Shown one piece after another: positions 49,133-57,619 of a stretch of 64,000 nucleotides of DNA; the stretch's first letter is position 1, and each line of letters begins with the position of its first letter. The notes beneath the pieces were generated by a model that saw only the letters and a program-made list of their open reading frames with translations, was not told the origin of the DNA and did not search any database. The stretch comes from Streptomyces sp. GQFP (GTDB lineage Bacteria > Actinomycetota > Actinomycetes > Streptomycetales > Streptomycetaceae). The translations under genes and the position numbers were made by a program. The stretch spans positions 4,526,001 to 4,590,000 of the forward strand of contig NZ_CP089312.1 of assembly GCF_021545335.1 (NCBI RefSeq), written 5' to 3'.

Positions 49133-49724
49133 CTAGGAGTCGTCTCCCCTCGAAGGCGCGGCCAAGGGTCACCTCGTCCGCGTATTCCAGGTCGCCACCC
49201 ACAGGGAGGCCGCTGGCCAGGCGGGTGACCTTGAGGCCCATGGGCTTGATCATGCGGGCGAGGTACGTGGCCGTGGCCTCGCCCTCCAGGTTCGGGTCCG
49301 TGGCCAGGATCAGCTCCGTGACCGCGCCGTCGGCGAGACGGGCCAGGAGTTCCCTTATGCGCAGGTCGTCGGGACCGACGCCCTCGATCGGGCTGATCGC
49401 GCCGCCCAGGACGTGGTACTTGCCCCGGAATTCGCGGGTGCGTTCGACCGCGACTACGTCCTTGGGCTCCTCGACGACACAGATGACCGTGACGTCCCGG
49501 CGCGGGTCGCGGCAGATGTTGCACAGCTCCTCCTGCGCCACGTTCCCGCAGGTCGCGCAGAAGCGGACCTTCGCCTTCACTTCGAGGAGGGCGTGCGCCA
49601 GCCGCCGTACGTCCGTCGGCTCCGCCTGAAGGATGTGGAAGGCGATCCGCTGCGCGCTCTTGGGACCGACGCCGGGGAGCCGCCCCAGTTCGTCGATGAG
49701 GTCCTGGACCACGCCTTCGTACAC
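49125..49724 (-). CDS. recR: Recombination mediator protein RecR
   Basis: A 199-residue protein of the RecFOR pathway, loading RecA at gaps. It has the N-terminal helix-hairpin-helix (LPGVGPKSAQRIAFHIL), a C4 zinc finger (CATCGNVAQEELCNICRD), and a Toprim domain with VICVVEEPKDVVAVE, YHVLGGAISPIEGVGPDDLRI and ILATDPNLEGEATA. Length and all motifs are typical. It is downstream of ybaB on the same strand. Confidence 0.97.
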   Translation of the reverse strand: MYEGVVQDLIDELGRLPGVGPKSAQRIAFHILQAEPTDVRRLAHALLEVKAKVRFCATCGNVAQEELCNICRDPRRDVTVICVVEEPKDVVAVERTREFRGKYHVLGGAISPIEGVGPDDLRIRELLARLADGAVTELILATDPNLEGEATATYLARMIKPMGLKVTRLASGLPVGGDLEYADEVTLGRAFEGRRLLDV

Positions 49725-49832
49725 GGACTGCCTTTCATGTCGTTGCCACGGGTGCTTCGATCCTGTTGTACGTACCGTAGTTGGCCTCCGGCCGCCTGAG
49801 GAAGGCGGGACGGGGGGCGCGCGGTGCGAACG

Positions 49833-50180
49833 TCAGAACGGCAGGCCCGGGATGCCGCTTCCGCCGCCGCCCAGACCCTGCGCCAGCGGGCCCAGCTTCT
49901 GCTGCTGAAGCTGCTGCGCGTTCTCGTTCGCCGCCTGTACGGCCGCCACGACCAGGTCGGCGAGGGTCTCGGTGTCCTCCGGGTCGACCGCCTTCGGGTC
50001 GATCTTGAGGGCGCGGAGTTCGCCGGCGCCCGTCACGGTCGCCTTGACCAGGCCACCGCCCGCCTGCCCGTCGACCTCGGTCCGCGCGAGTTCCTCCTGC
50101 GCGTTCGCCAGGTCCTGCTGCATCTTCTGGGCCTGCTGGAGCAGCTGCTGCATGTTGGGCTGGCCACCACCGGGGATCAC
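49833..50180 (-). CDS. ybaB: YbaB/EbfC-family nucleoid-associated protein
   Basis: A 115-residue DNA-binding protein with MQQLLQQAQKMQQDLANAQEELARTEVDGQAGGGLVKATVTGAGELRALKIDPKAVDPEDTETLADLVVAAVQAANENAQQL, the YbaB fold. The GTG at 50180 has GAGGAG six bases upstream and gives the usual IPGGGQPNM start; a GTG nine codons earlier is open. The ybaB-recR order is conserved widely. The 274-bp gap upstream contains no gene I can support. Confidence 0.95.
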   Translation of the reverse strand: MIPGGGQPNMQQLLQQAQKMQQDLANAQEELARTEVDGQAGGGLVKATVTGAGELRALKIDPKAVDPEDTETLADLVVAAVQAANENAQQLQQQKLGPLAQGLGGGGSGIPGLPF

Positions 50181-50454
50181 GATCAGCTCCTCTTTCGCGT
50201 CGTTCACCTACGAATTCTGGCGTTCAGCACGAGCCTACGTGGTCGGCCCGGCCGTCGCCCCGGCACTCTTTCGAGTGAGCCGGTCCCGGTGCCCTACCTG
50301 ATCAAGGACGTCTTCCGAGCGGAAAAGTAACCAAAGCAGGGTCATCGCCACCCATTGGGCGGTAGGAATGGGGCGGCGCGACAGCTTTACAGCAGCATCA
50401 GATGTCACGCGGGCACCCGTACGGTGTCACGCACCGTGATTGAAGGAGTGCCGG

Positions 50455-51228
50455 GTGAGCCAGCCGGAGATGCAGCCCGAGGGGCCGTCCCAGAGACCGC
50501 CCCACGACGGGCGGAGCGAAGGTCCCGCCGGGCTCGGTTTCGCCGGGCTGCGGCCCGGGGACCTCACCGGCCGGCCCTTCCCCCTCGGCGACTGGGGCGA
50601 GCCCGCGCCACGCCTCGACGAGCTGTACCGGTGGGTGGAGCAGGGGGCACTGGAGACGGCGGCGTGGTATCTCGCCGACCGGGTGTGGAAGCGGCGGGGT
50701 GCGCGGGCGCTGCGTGCGGGGGCGGCGGCGGGTGCGGTCGCCGGAGCGGCGCTCCCTCTGCTCGACCTCACCGGGGTGATGGGCGGGGTCGCCCCCTGGG
50801 GGTACCTGGCGCTGCTGCTCGCGGTGGCGTGCGTGGCCGTGGACCGGTACTTCGGGGTCACCTCGGGGTGGATAAGGGACGTCGCGACCGCGCAGGCTGT
50901 GCAGCGGCGGTTGCAGGTGCTGCAGTTCGAGTGGGCGTCGGAGAGTGTGCGGGAGGTTCTGGGGCCGACGGAGGGGACGGCGAGCGAGGCGGCTGATCGG
51001 TGTCTGGGGGTGCTGCGTCGGTTTTCGGAGGATGTGACGGAGTTGGTGCGGGCGGAGACGTCGGACTGGATGGTGGAGTTCCGGGCGGGGGGTGCGCCGC
51101 TGGGTATGCAGTCGGCGGCGATGGGGGTACCGCGCCAGGACGCGACGGTCCACCAGGGGCGGTTCGGCATCGCCGCCCCGGGGACCCGCCCGAACATGCC
51201 GCGCCAGCGGCCCCCGGAGGCGAGGTAA
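50455..51228 (+). CDS. SLATT domain membrane protein
   Basis: A 257-residue protein with a disordered N-terminus (~60 residues) and a SLATT-like core. The core has LDELYRWVEQGALETAAWYLADRVWKRRGARALR, then two hydrophobic helices (~100-120 and ~127-145: ALPLLDLTGVMGGVAPWGYLALLLAVACVAVDRYFG) and a long C-terminal helix (DVATAQAVQRRLQVLQFEWASES). SLATT proteins are predicted pore-forming effectors in nucleotide-signalling and conflict systems, but this copy is widespread in Streptomyces and has no cyclase nearby. The GTG at 50455 has AAGGAG upstream. Confidence 0.8.
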   Translation: MSQPEMQPEGPSQRPPHDGRSEGPAGLGFAGLRPGDLTGRPFPLGDWGEPAPRLDELYRWVEQGALETAAWYLADRVWKRRGARALRAGAAAGAVAGAALPLLDLTGVMGGVAPWGYLALLLAVACVAVDRYFGVTSGWIRDVATAQAVQRRLQVLQFEWASESVREVLGPTEGTASEAADRCLGVLRRFSEDVTELVRAETSDWMVEFRAGGAPLGMQSAAMGVPRQDATVHQGRFGIAAPGTRPNMPRQRPPEAR

Positions 51229-51233
51229 GGGTT

Positions 51234-51475
51234 CTTTTTCTTCGCCCCCGCCGCCCCTACCCGTCCCATCCTTCTGGGGGCTGCGCCCCCAGACCCCCCT
51301 TTCGGCCTGAACGGCCTCGTCCTCAAACGCCGGACGGGCTGGATGGTGCCGGCCGGCGCTTGGGTATTCAGCCCGTCCGGCGTTTGAGGACAAGGCCCGT
51401 TCAGGGCCGGAGCGGGGGTTCGGGGGCGGCAGCCCCCGAGGATGGGAACGGGTAGGGGCGGCGGGGGCGAGGAAA
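51234..51475. repeat. Composite intergenic palindromic repeat, copy 5
   Basis: Full inverted copy between convergent SLATT and peptidase genes: CGCCCCCGCCGCCCCTAC at 51243, its inverse near 51453-51470, GGGGGCTGCGCCCCC and its partner, and two facing CAAACGCCGGACGGGCTG modules (51325-51342 and 51371-51388). It is the only sequence between the two stop codons, so it is the shared terminator by default. Confidence 0.88.
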
Positions 51476-51476
51476 C

Positions 51477-52865
51477 CTACCCCGGCGCCGGAAACGCCAC
51501 CTGGCTCCTCAGCCCCGTCGCCCCCACCGCCCGCACCCCGAAGAACACGTTGTCCTTCGACAACGCCAGCTCGTACGACGTCACGTCGCCCGCCGCGACC
51601 ACGTGGGTCCACTCCGGGGACGTCGTCTCGCGCCAGACGATCTCGTAGCCCGCCAGGTCCGGCTCACTCCCCCGCGTCCACACCAGCTGCGTCGCGTTCG
51701 TCAACGTCGACGTCAGGATCTTGGCGCCGCGGGGTGTGCCGGGCGCCTGCGCCAGCGTCCACAGTGCCGCCGCGTTCACCTTCGCCACCCGCGCGATGTA
51801 CGGGAAGTCGCAGAACTCCGGCAGGTCTCCGTACTGTTTGCCGGTCTCGTCGACCCGTACGTCCTGGTGCTGGTGGGCGAAGTCCTCGGTCGGTTCCGTG
51901 AAGCGGGCCGCCGGGTAGCCGCGTTCCAGGAACGGGATGTGGTCGCCGCCCCTGCGGTAGCGGTCCCTGCGGTAGACGACCCGTACGCGCATTCCCGTTG
52001 CCTCGTTCTCCCCTACATCGCGAACGAAGCGCGCCAACTGCCGCGCCGGCGAGTCGTTCTCGCCGCCCACCGAGCGCCGTACCGCCGCCTCCTCCGGTGT
52101 CTCCGACGACGGGACCCCCTCCGCGAACAGCCGGATCGTGTACGGGTCCACGGTGCCGTCGTCCGCCTTCGGGCTGCCGACTATGTCGTTCGTGAACATC
52201 GCCTGGAGGTCCGTGCCCGCCGACTTGTACTGCTGTGCCATGTACGCCGCCCCGTACAGGCCCTGCTCCTCCCCCGCCACCGCCGCGAACACGATCGTCG
52301 CCGCCGGGCGGCGTTTCGCCATCACCCGCGCCAGCTCCATCGCCACCGCCACGCCCGACGCGTCGTCGTCCGCGCCCGGTGCGTCCGAGACGGCGTCCAT
52401 GACGTCCGTGGCGCGGGAGTCGTAGTGCCCGGAGACCACGTACACGCGCTCCGGGGTCACCGAACCCCGCAGGGTGGCGACGACATTCGTGATGCGCGTC
52501 GCCGTCGGGATTCGGCTCGCCGGTTCCTGGATGTACGACTGGAGGTCCACCGTCATCCGGCCTGCCGACTCCGCCGCGTACGAGCGGAGTTCGGCCGCTA
52601 TCCAGTCCCTGGCCGCGCCGATCCCCCGTACCGGGTCGTCCTGGGAGGAGAGGGTGTGCCTGGTGCCGAAGGAGGCCAGTTTGCGGACCGTCGCCTCTAT
52701 GCGTTTCGGGTCGATCTCCCGTAGCAGGGCACGGAGTTCGCGGGTGGGTGGCTGCACGGTCGCTGGCACCGGCGTGACAGCCTCCGCAGACCCCACCGAA
52801 ACAGCCGAGACAGCTGCCGTCGTCGCCGTTGCCGCCAGGACGGTTCTTCTGCTGGGTCGTCGCAT
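51477..52865 (-). CDS. TAT-exported M28 zinc aminopeptidase
   Basis: A 462-residue protein beginning MRRPSRRTVLAATATTAAVSAVSVGSAEA, a twin-arginine signal peptide. The M28 domain carries the zinc ligands in VSGHYDSR, GADDDASGVA, AGEEQGLYG, FTNDIVGS and RGGDHIPF. The C-terminal ~85 residues form a fibronectin-III-like beta domain (ATQLVWTRGSEPDLAGYEIVWRETTSPEWTHVV). It releases N-terminal residues from peptides outside the cell. The start at 52865 is chosen for the RR motif; an ATG three codons upstream is possible. Confidence 0.92.
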   Translation of the reverse strand: MRRPSRRTVLAATATTAAVSAVSVGSAEAVTPVPATVQPPTRELRALLREIDPKRIEATVRKLASFGTRHTLSSQDDPVRGIGAARDWIAAELRSYAAESAGRMTVDLQSYIQEPASRIPTATRITNVVATLRGSVTPERVYVVSGHYDSRATDVMDAVSDAPGADDDASGVAVAMELARVMAKRRPAATIVFAAVAGEEQGLYGAAYMAQQYKSAGTDLQAMFTNDIVGSPKADDGTVDPYTIRLFAEGVPSSETPEEAAVRRSVGGENDSPARQLARFVRDVGENEATGMRVRVVYRRDRYRRGGDHIPFLERGYPAARFTEPTEDFAHQHQDVRVDETGKQYGDLPEFCDFPYIARVAKVNAAALWTLAQAPGTPRGAKILTSTLTNATQLVWTRGSEPDLAGYEIVWRETTSPEWTHVVAAGDVTSYELALSKDNVFFGVRAVGATGLRSQVAFPAPG

Positions 52866-53035
52866 GCATTCCATCGTTGTGTACGCGTCAACAAGGGACA
52901 AGGGGGCATAGGAGGGGTAGCGGTTGGTTGCAGTGGTGCTGTGGGCGTGCAGGAAATGAAGCGCCTGCTGCAACTCGTTGTGGTAGCCACAGTTCGCCGA
53001 GTAACCTTCAACTTCCTTTCGGTCAGGTGCAGTTG

Positions 53036-53100
53036 ACAGGTTCAGTCGTCAGGTTCAGTCGTCAGGTTCAGTCGTCAGGTTCAGTCGTCAGGTTCGGTCG
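53036..53100. repeat. 13-bp tandem repeat, five units
   Basis: Five contiguous copies of TCAGGTTCAGTCG (first ACAGGTTCAGTCG, last TCAGGTTCGGTCG). They sit 20 bp upstream of the start codon of the receptor-like gene, with TTGACA overlapping the first unit. They may be an array of regulator sites or a slippage-prone leader. Confidence 0.85.
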
Positions 53101-53119
53101 ACAAACGGGGGAGTTCCCC

Positions 53120-55942
53120 ATGCCTTCATCCGACAGTGGGCACGGCAGACCCGGTGGATTCCCCGGTGACGGCGCCATCGACTTCATACGGGCGCTCGCG
53201 CCGACCGTGGTCCCCAAGTACAGCCGTCGCAAGAGCCTGGACAGCAGCCCGCCGCTGTTCGTCCTGCGGGTGCCGGCGACGATGTACGAGACCGGTGTGC
53301 GACGCGTCGTCAACCCGCTGATCGACGCGATGCTGACCGACAACTCCCGGCAACTCCCGTACGCCCGTCTCATCCCCGAGGACGACCACCAGCTGCTGGT
53401 CGAGGAGGCCGGGACGGAGCTGACCAAGGGCGGGACGAACCACACCACCCCCGACCGCCACCCGTACTTCCACACCGTGCGGGACCTCGTCGCGTACATC
53501 AGGGACAATCCCGCCAACTGGGCGACTCAGGGCTCCTGGGAGAAGAAGCTGCGGACCCATGCCTGTGAACAGCGCGCCCAGCGCGGCGGGCTGCTCGGCT
53601 TCGCGCAGATGGAACCCTCCAGCCCTGAAGGGGCGATCGGTGGAGCGGCGAGCACCGCGGTCAGCACAGCGGCGAGCACCGCGGCCGGCGCGGCGGCGGG
53701 CAACGCGATCGGCGGAGTGGCCGGCCTCCTGACGAAGGTCGCCTGGCTGTCGTTCGTCCAGCGCGGCCCCCGCCGACTGTGGTCCTGGTGGACGTCCCGC
53801 AAGGTGATGGGTGGCTGGATCGGCAATGAGCAGCCGGCCACGGCGGGCCAGAACCTCTTCAAGGTGATGAACGACGTGGGCGCCCAGCGCGGCCCCCACC
53901 TGCGGGACTCGAACCACCTGAGTCACGAGGACGCGCTCCGGGAACTCGACTGGTTCGTCCTGCGCGCCCTTCTGGAGGATCTGCGCAGACCACCGGTCGG
54001 CCGCTTCCGGCCCGCCCGTCGGCGCCGGATCTGCCGGCCCGTGGTGATCGTGCAGGTTCCCCCGCCGGGTGCCCCGGGCGCCCGCGCCGCAGAGCGCTTC
54101 CTGCGCGCCCTGCACCGCTGCCAGCACGGCCCCCGGTCCACCGCACAGCCGCCCGGCCCACTGGTCCTGGCCGTCGGCGCACCCTCCGACGACCTCCTGA
54201 AGGAACTGGGCGCCAGAACCACGCCCGCCTCCCCCGAGGCGCCCGCACGTCTCGTCGAGAGCAGCTTCACCGCCGCGGCCGGACACCTGGCCGACAATGG
54301 CGGCCCGCCGGTCCTCGTCCGCCTCGACGAGACGGAACTCCGAAGCGAGGGGACGCCCGTCGGCTCGTTCGTGCCGGACAAGAAGTTCGCCTTCCACCGC
54401 TACGTCCCCACCACGGCCATGACCGGAGCGACGGTACTGGCCATGACCGCGGCCGCCGTGCTCATCCCTTGCTGGATCGGAACGCCCACCGATTGTCTCG
54501 GCGGCACGGACTCCGTGGCGGACTCCGACCCCGGCGGGAAGATCCCCGTACAGGTCGTGGCCTGGTACGACGCGGCCAAGGCCGCGATCGACGCCGAGAA
54601 CCTGCGGGCCGAGGACTACGCCGAGACCGGCAGAGAAGTACGGTCCGTCGTCGTCTTCGTCTCCCAGAGGCCCAGGACCGAGGACCAGACCCGCTTCGAC
54701 GGCACCATCCCCGAACTGCGCGGCATCGCGATGTGGCAGCGGACCCTCAACGAGGCCGCGGCCTCCAACTCCACCCTCGTACCGCTGAAGGTCCTGGTCC
54801 GCGAGACCGGCGAGGGGTTCCGGAACGCCGAGGCCATGGCCGAGGACCTCGTCCGTGAGGTGCGCGCAGAGCGGAGCCGCTCCGAGCGCGACCGGATCGT
54901 CGGGGTGCTCGGGTACGCGCAGAGCCGGGAGGAGACCCAGGCCGCGCTCCAGATACTGGGACGTGCCCGCATCCCGACCATCGGCACCACCGCGACAGCC
55001 GACGAGATGTCGGAGGGCGACGCGAGCTTCAGCTACTGGCCGTTCACGCCGGCCAATTCGCGGGAGGCCCGGATCGAGGCGGACTTCGCCGGCCGGAAGA
55101 ACATCGTCGCCCTGCCCGGCAGCGAGGACGAGTGTGCCCCCGCCGAGCACGCCATCGTGGTCGAGAGTTCCGCGGACCTCTACAGCCGCAGTCTCGCCAC
55201 CCGCTTCATGGCGGACTTCCCCGGCGACGAGACCGTGTTCAACTTCAACCAGGAGGGCGACTTCGATCCCCCGGCGCCCGACGCCGACGACAATCTGCGC
55301 AGCGCCGACATTCTCGCGCGGCGGATCTGCGACACGCTGGCGAAGCAGCCGGAGTCGGTCGTGTACTGGTCGGCGCGGGCCAAGGACTTCACGGCGTTCG
55401 TCAACTCCATGGACCTGGAAGGCACTTGTCTCGGCCAGGACATCACCGTCCTCGGCGGCAACGAGCTGACCAACGTGGCCCAGACCGGCGTCTTCCGGAA
55501 CAAAACCTGGCTGCGGCTGTACTACTCCGCGCACCGGATGCCGTACGACGCCGACGGGACGAGTACCAAGACCAAACAGTTCGTGAGGGAGTACGAGTCC
55601 TTCGTGGACGACACCACCGACGGTACCGACCCCTGGAAGCAGGACGGCCACTCGGCGGTCTCGTACGACGCCTTCCACGTGCTGAGCCAGGCGGTGTCCG
55701 AGGCCTACCAGAGCGACCCCGCCATCACCCGCAACTCCGTCGTCATCGAGCTCAGGAACGGCGTCCACTTCGACGGGGCGACCGGTTCCGTCTCCTACGC
55801 CGAGGGCAGCAACGCGCCGCCCGTCGACAAGACGCTGGTCCTGCTGCGGCAGTTGGCGGACGGTCCCCGGGCGGTGGTGGCGTGCGGTGCGTACGGGGAG
55901 GACGAGACGAGCGAGAAGCAGGGACCGCCGTGCGCCTCCTGA
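53120..55942 (+). CDS. Single-span membrane protein with extracellular type-1 periplasmic-binding (ANF/Liv-like) domain
   Basis: A 940-residue protein. Residues ~45-410 are predicted cytosolic. They hold FVLRVPATMYETGVRRVVNPLIDAML, an Ala-rich stretch at ~165-200, and a degenerate NTPase-looking part (RPVVIVQVPPPGAPGARAAERFLRALHRCQ...PLVLAVGAPSDDLLKELG) with no Walker A. One transmembrane helix lies at ~432-453. Residues ~470-920 resemble branched-chain amino acid binding proteins (WYDAAKAAIDAENL, VGVLGYAQSREETQAALQILGRARIPTIGTTATADEM, YDAFHVLSQAV). The ATG at 53120 has GGGGGAG upstream. The likely role is ligand sensing across the membrane; ligand and output unknown. Confidence 0.7.
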   Translation: MPSSDSGHGRPGGFPGDGAIDFIRALAPTVVPKYSRRKSLDSSPPLFVLRVPATMYETGVRRVVNPLIDAMLTDNSRQLPYARLIPEDDHQLLVEEAGTELTKGGTNHTTPDRHPYFHTVRDLVAYIRDNPANWATQGSWEKKLRTHACEQRAQRGGLLGFAQMEPSSPEGAIGGAASTAVSTAASTAAGAAAGNAIGGVAGLLTKVAWLSFVQRGPRRLWSWWTSRKVMGGWIGNEQPATAGQNLFKVMNDVGAQRGPHLRDSNHLSHEDALRELDWFVLRALLEDLRRPPVGRFRPARRRRICRPVVIVQVPPPGAPGARAAERFLRALHRCQHGPRSTAQPPGPLVLAVGAPSDDLLKELGARTTPASPEAPARLVESSFTAAAGHLADNGGPPVLVRLDETELRSEGTPVGSFVPDKKFAFHRYVPTTAMTGATVLAMTAAAVLIPCWIGTPTDCLGGTDSVADSDPGGKIPVQVVAWYDAAKAAIDAENLRAEDYAETGREVRSVVVFVSQRPRTEDQTRFDGTIPELRGIAMWQRTLNEAAASNSTLVPLKVLVRETGEGFRNAEAMAEDLVREVRAERSRSERDRIVGVLGYAQSREETQAALQILGRARIPTIGTTATADEMSEGDASFSYWPFTPANSREARIEADFAGRKNIVALPGSEDECAPAEHAIVVESSADLYSRSLATRFMADFPGDETVFNFNQEGDFDPPAPDADDNLRSADILARRICDTLAKQPESVVYWSARAKDFTAFVNSMDLEGTCLGQDITVLGGNELTNVAQTGVFRNKTWLRLYYSAHRMPYDADGTSTKTKQFVREYESFVDDTTDGTDPWKQDGHSAVSYDAFHVLSQAVSEAYQSDPAITRNSVVIELRNGVHFDGATGSVSYAEGSNAPPVDKTLVLLRQLADGPRAVVACGAYGEDETSEKQGPPCAS

Positions 55943-55967
55943 TCCGAACCGTTGCTCGTCGACGTGG

Positions 55968-57521
55968 CTACTCGTCGCACAACCGCTCCCCCTCCGTCGC
56001 CGTGCACGGGATGTGACCGTTCTGCCGGATCGCGGCCTGGCCGTGGTTGCGTACGTAGGTGAGGAAGCTGCCCGCGAGTGAGCCCGCGGGCAGGTCGGCG
56101 TAGGTGTAGGCGTTCTCCACGCCGCGGTACGGGTAGGGGCTGTCGTCGTACTCGATGGCGTCCACGTCGGCCTTGGCGCCGTCGAGGGCGACCCGGTTCA
56201 CGGTCAGCTGGTGCTGCTTCGCCTGGCCGAGTTCGCTGTAGCCGATGGCGCCCTTCGTGGCGGCCACCTTCTTCAACACGTCGGCCGTGGAGCCGAGTTC
56301 GCAGCGTACGGGGGCCGCGGTGTCGCTCTGGAGGTCGCAGCCCAGTGAAGTGCTGGGTACGCCCTCCCACTTGCCGGCGAGCACCTGGTCCTGGAAGACC
56401 TGCCGGGTGCCGGAGTCGGCGTCCCGGCTGACCAGGACGACCCGCCAGTGCGGCAGTTCCGGGTCCAGGTCGTCCCAGTACCGGACCGACCCGGAGTAGA
56501 GGCGCCGCACCTGCGTCAGGGTCAGGCCCTGCTGGAGGTCGAGGCCGAGCCCCTTGTCGGCGACCAGGGTGAACACGGACAGGGCGACGGGCTCGGCCCG
56601 CAGTGCGGAGCCGGCGCCCTTGTCGCGGCCGTCGGAGAACGCGACCACCGAGGCCCGTCTCGCCCTCGACTCGCCCTCCATGGCGGCGAGTTCACTGACC
56701 CCGGCGGTACTGCCCCGCGCCTCGACCGTGATGTCGGAGCCCTCGCAGTCCTTCTCGTACTCCTTCGCCAGGCCCTCGGCCACGAGCGCGAAGGCGGTCG
56801 AGCCGACGACCGTCAGGGTGCCCTTCTCGCAGCCGAGCGGGGGCGGGTCGTCGTCGCGGACGATGACGATGCTCGCCAGGGTGACCACGGAGGCGGTGAG
56901 GATGATGGTGATCAGCCGGGCCGCGCGGCTGAACAGGGGCGGCTTGTCGTCCGGTGTCGCACTGCGGTTGGGGTGCACCTCGCCGTCCCTGATACCGCCG
57001 ACGAGCCGGATGTCGCAGCCCACGTCGCCGCCCGACAGCAGCACGAGCAGCTTGAAGTGCTCGCCCCGGTTGAGCGGGACGCGCGGGATGCGCAGGGTGT
57101 TGCCTCCGACGTCGTAGCCGAAGCCCGCGTGCGGGGTGAAGTGGCTCATCAGGTGGTCGACGCCGGGCGGCTGGGTGACCGACACGCCGTGTATGGCACG
57201 GTCGGTGAACTCCACGGTGAGGCCGTGCAGTTCACGGCTGGTGTAGTCCTCGTGGCCGATGCCCTGCGAGCCGTCGTTCTCGATGCGCAGCAGCACGAGG
57301 GTGGCCTGGTGCATGCCGGGCGCCTCGTCGAACAGCCCGAGCCGGACGTTCACCCGGCCGGCCTGCGTGCCGTCGCCTATCGGGTTGTCCATCTGTACGC
57401 GGTACCCGACCCGTTTGCGGCGCGGTACCCGGCGCTCGTACCAGATCATGACCGCCGACGCGACGATGCCGAGACCGGCGGTCGCCACGGCCACGACGTT
57501 CTCTGCGCTCAACCACTCCAT
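55968..57521 (-). CDS. Two-span membrane protein with PstS-like phosphate-binding domain
   Basis: A 517-residue protein. A transmembrane helix lies at ~7-28. A beta-rich domain follows (~40-190, VRLGLFDEAPGMHQATLVLLRIENDG), which by topology is cytosolic. A second helix is at ~203-221. A type-2 binding domain (~235-517) has the PstS features VVGSTAFALVAEGLAKEY, ARGSTAGVSEL, VVLVSRDADSGTRQVFQDQVL and GAIGYSELGQ. It is convergent with the type-1 binding-protein gene (25 bp apart) and 98 bp downstream of a Ser/Thr kinase gene on the same strand. It probably senses phosphate or another oxyanion rather than transporting it. Confidence 0.75.
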   Translation of the reverse strand: MEWLSAENVVAVATAGLGIVASAVMIWYERRVPRRKRVGYRVQMDNPIGDGTQAGRVNVRLGLFDEAPGMHQATLVLLRIENDGSQGIGHEDYTSRELHGLTVEFTDRAIHGVSVTQPPGVDHLMSHFTPHAGFGYDVGGNTLRIPRVPLNRGEHFKLLVLLSGGDVGCDIRLVGGIRDGEVHPNRSATPDDKPPLFSRAARLITIILTASVVTLASIVIVRDDDPPPLGCEKGTLTVVGSTAFALVAEGLAKEYEKDCEGSDITVEARGSTAGVSELAAMEGESRARRASVVAFSDGRDKGAGSALRAEPVALSVFTLVADKGLGLDLQQGLTLTQVRRLYSGSVRYWDDLDPELPHWRVVLVSRDADSGTRQVFQDQVLAGKWEGVPSTSLGCDLQSDTAAPVRCELGSTADVLKKVAATKGAIGYSELGQAKQHQLTVNRVALDGAKADVDAIEYDDSPYPYRGVENAYTYADLPAGSLAGSFLTYVRNHGQAAIRQNGHIPCTATEGERLCDE

Positions 57522-57619
57522 GTGGGTGCCCCCGCAAGCCCCGGAGTCCGGACGGTGGGGTCACTTTACGATCGGCGGCACCACAAGTCCCGTATGGGCG
57601 AAGGAAGTTCGCCTGACGT

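Noticed and set aside
50210..50454. Gap between ybaB and the SLATT gene considered for a small gene or RNA
   Set aside because: Only short frames with poor codon bias and a TGTCACGC direct repeat were seen; not enough to call a feature.
53126..55768. 880-codon minus-strand open frame under the receptor-like gene
   Set aside because: Shadow composition; the plus frame has a ribosome site, a transmembrane segment and a binding-protein fold.
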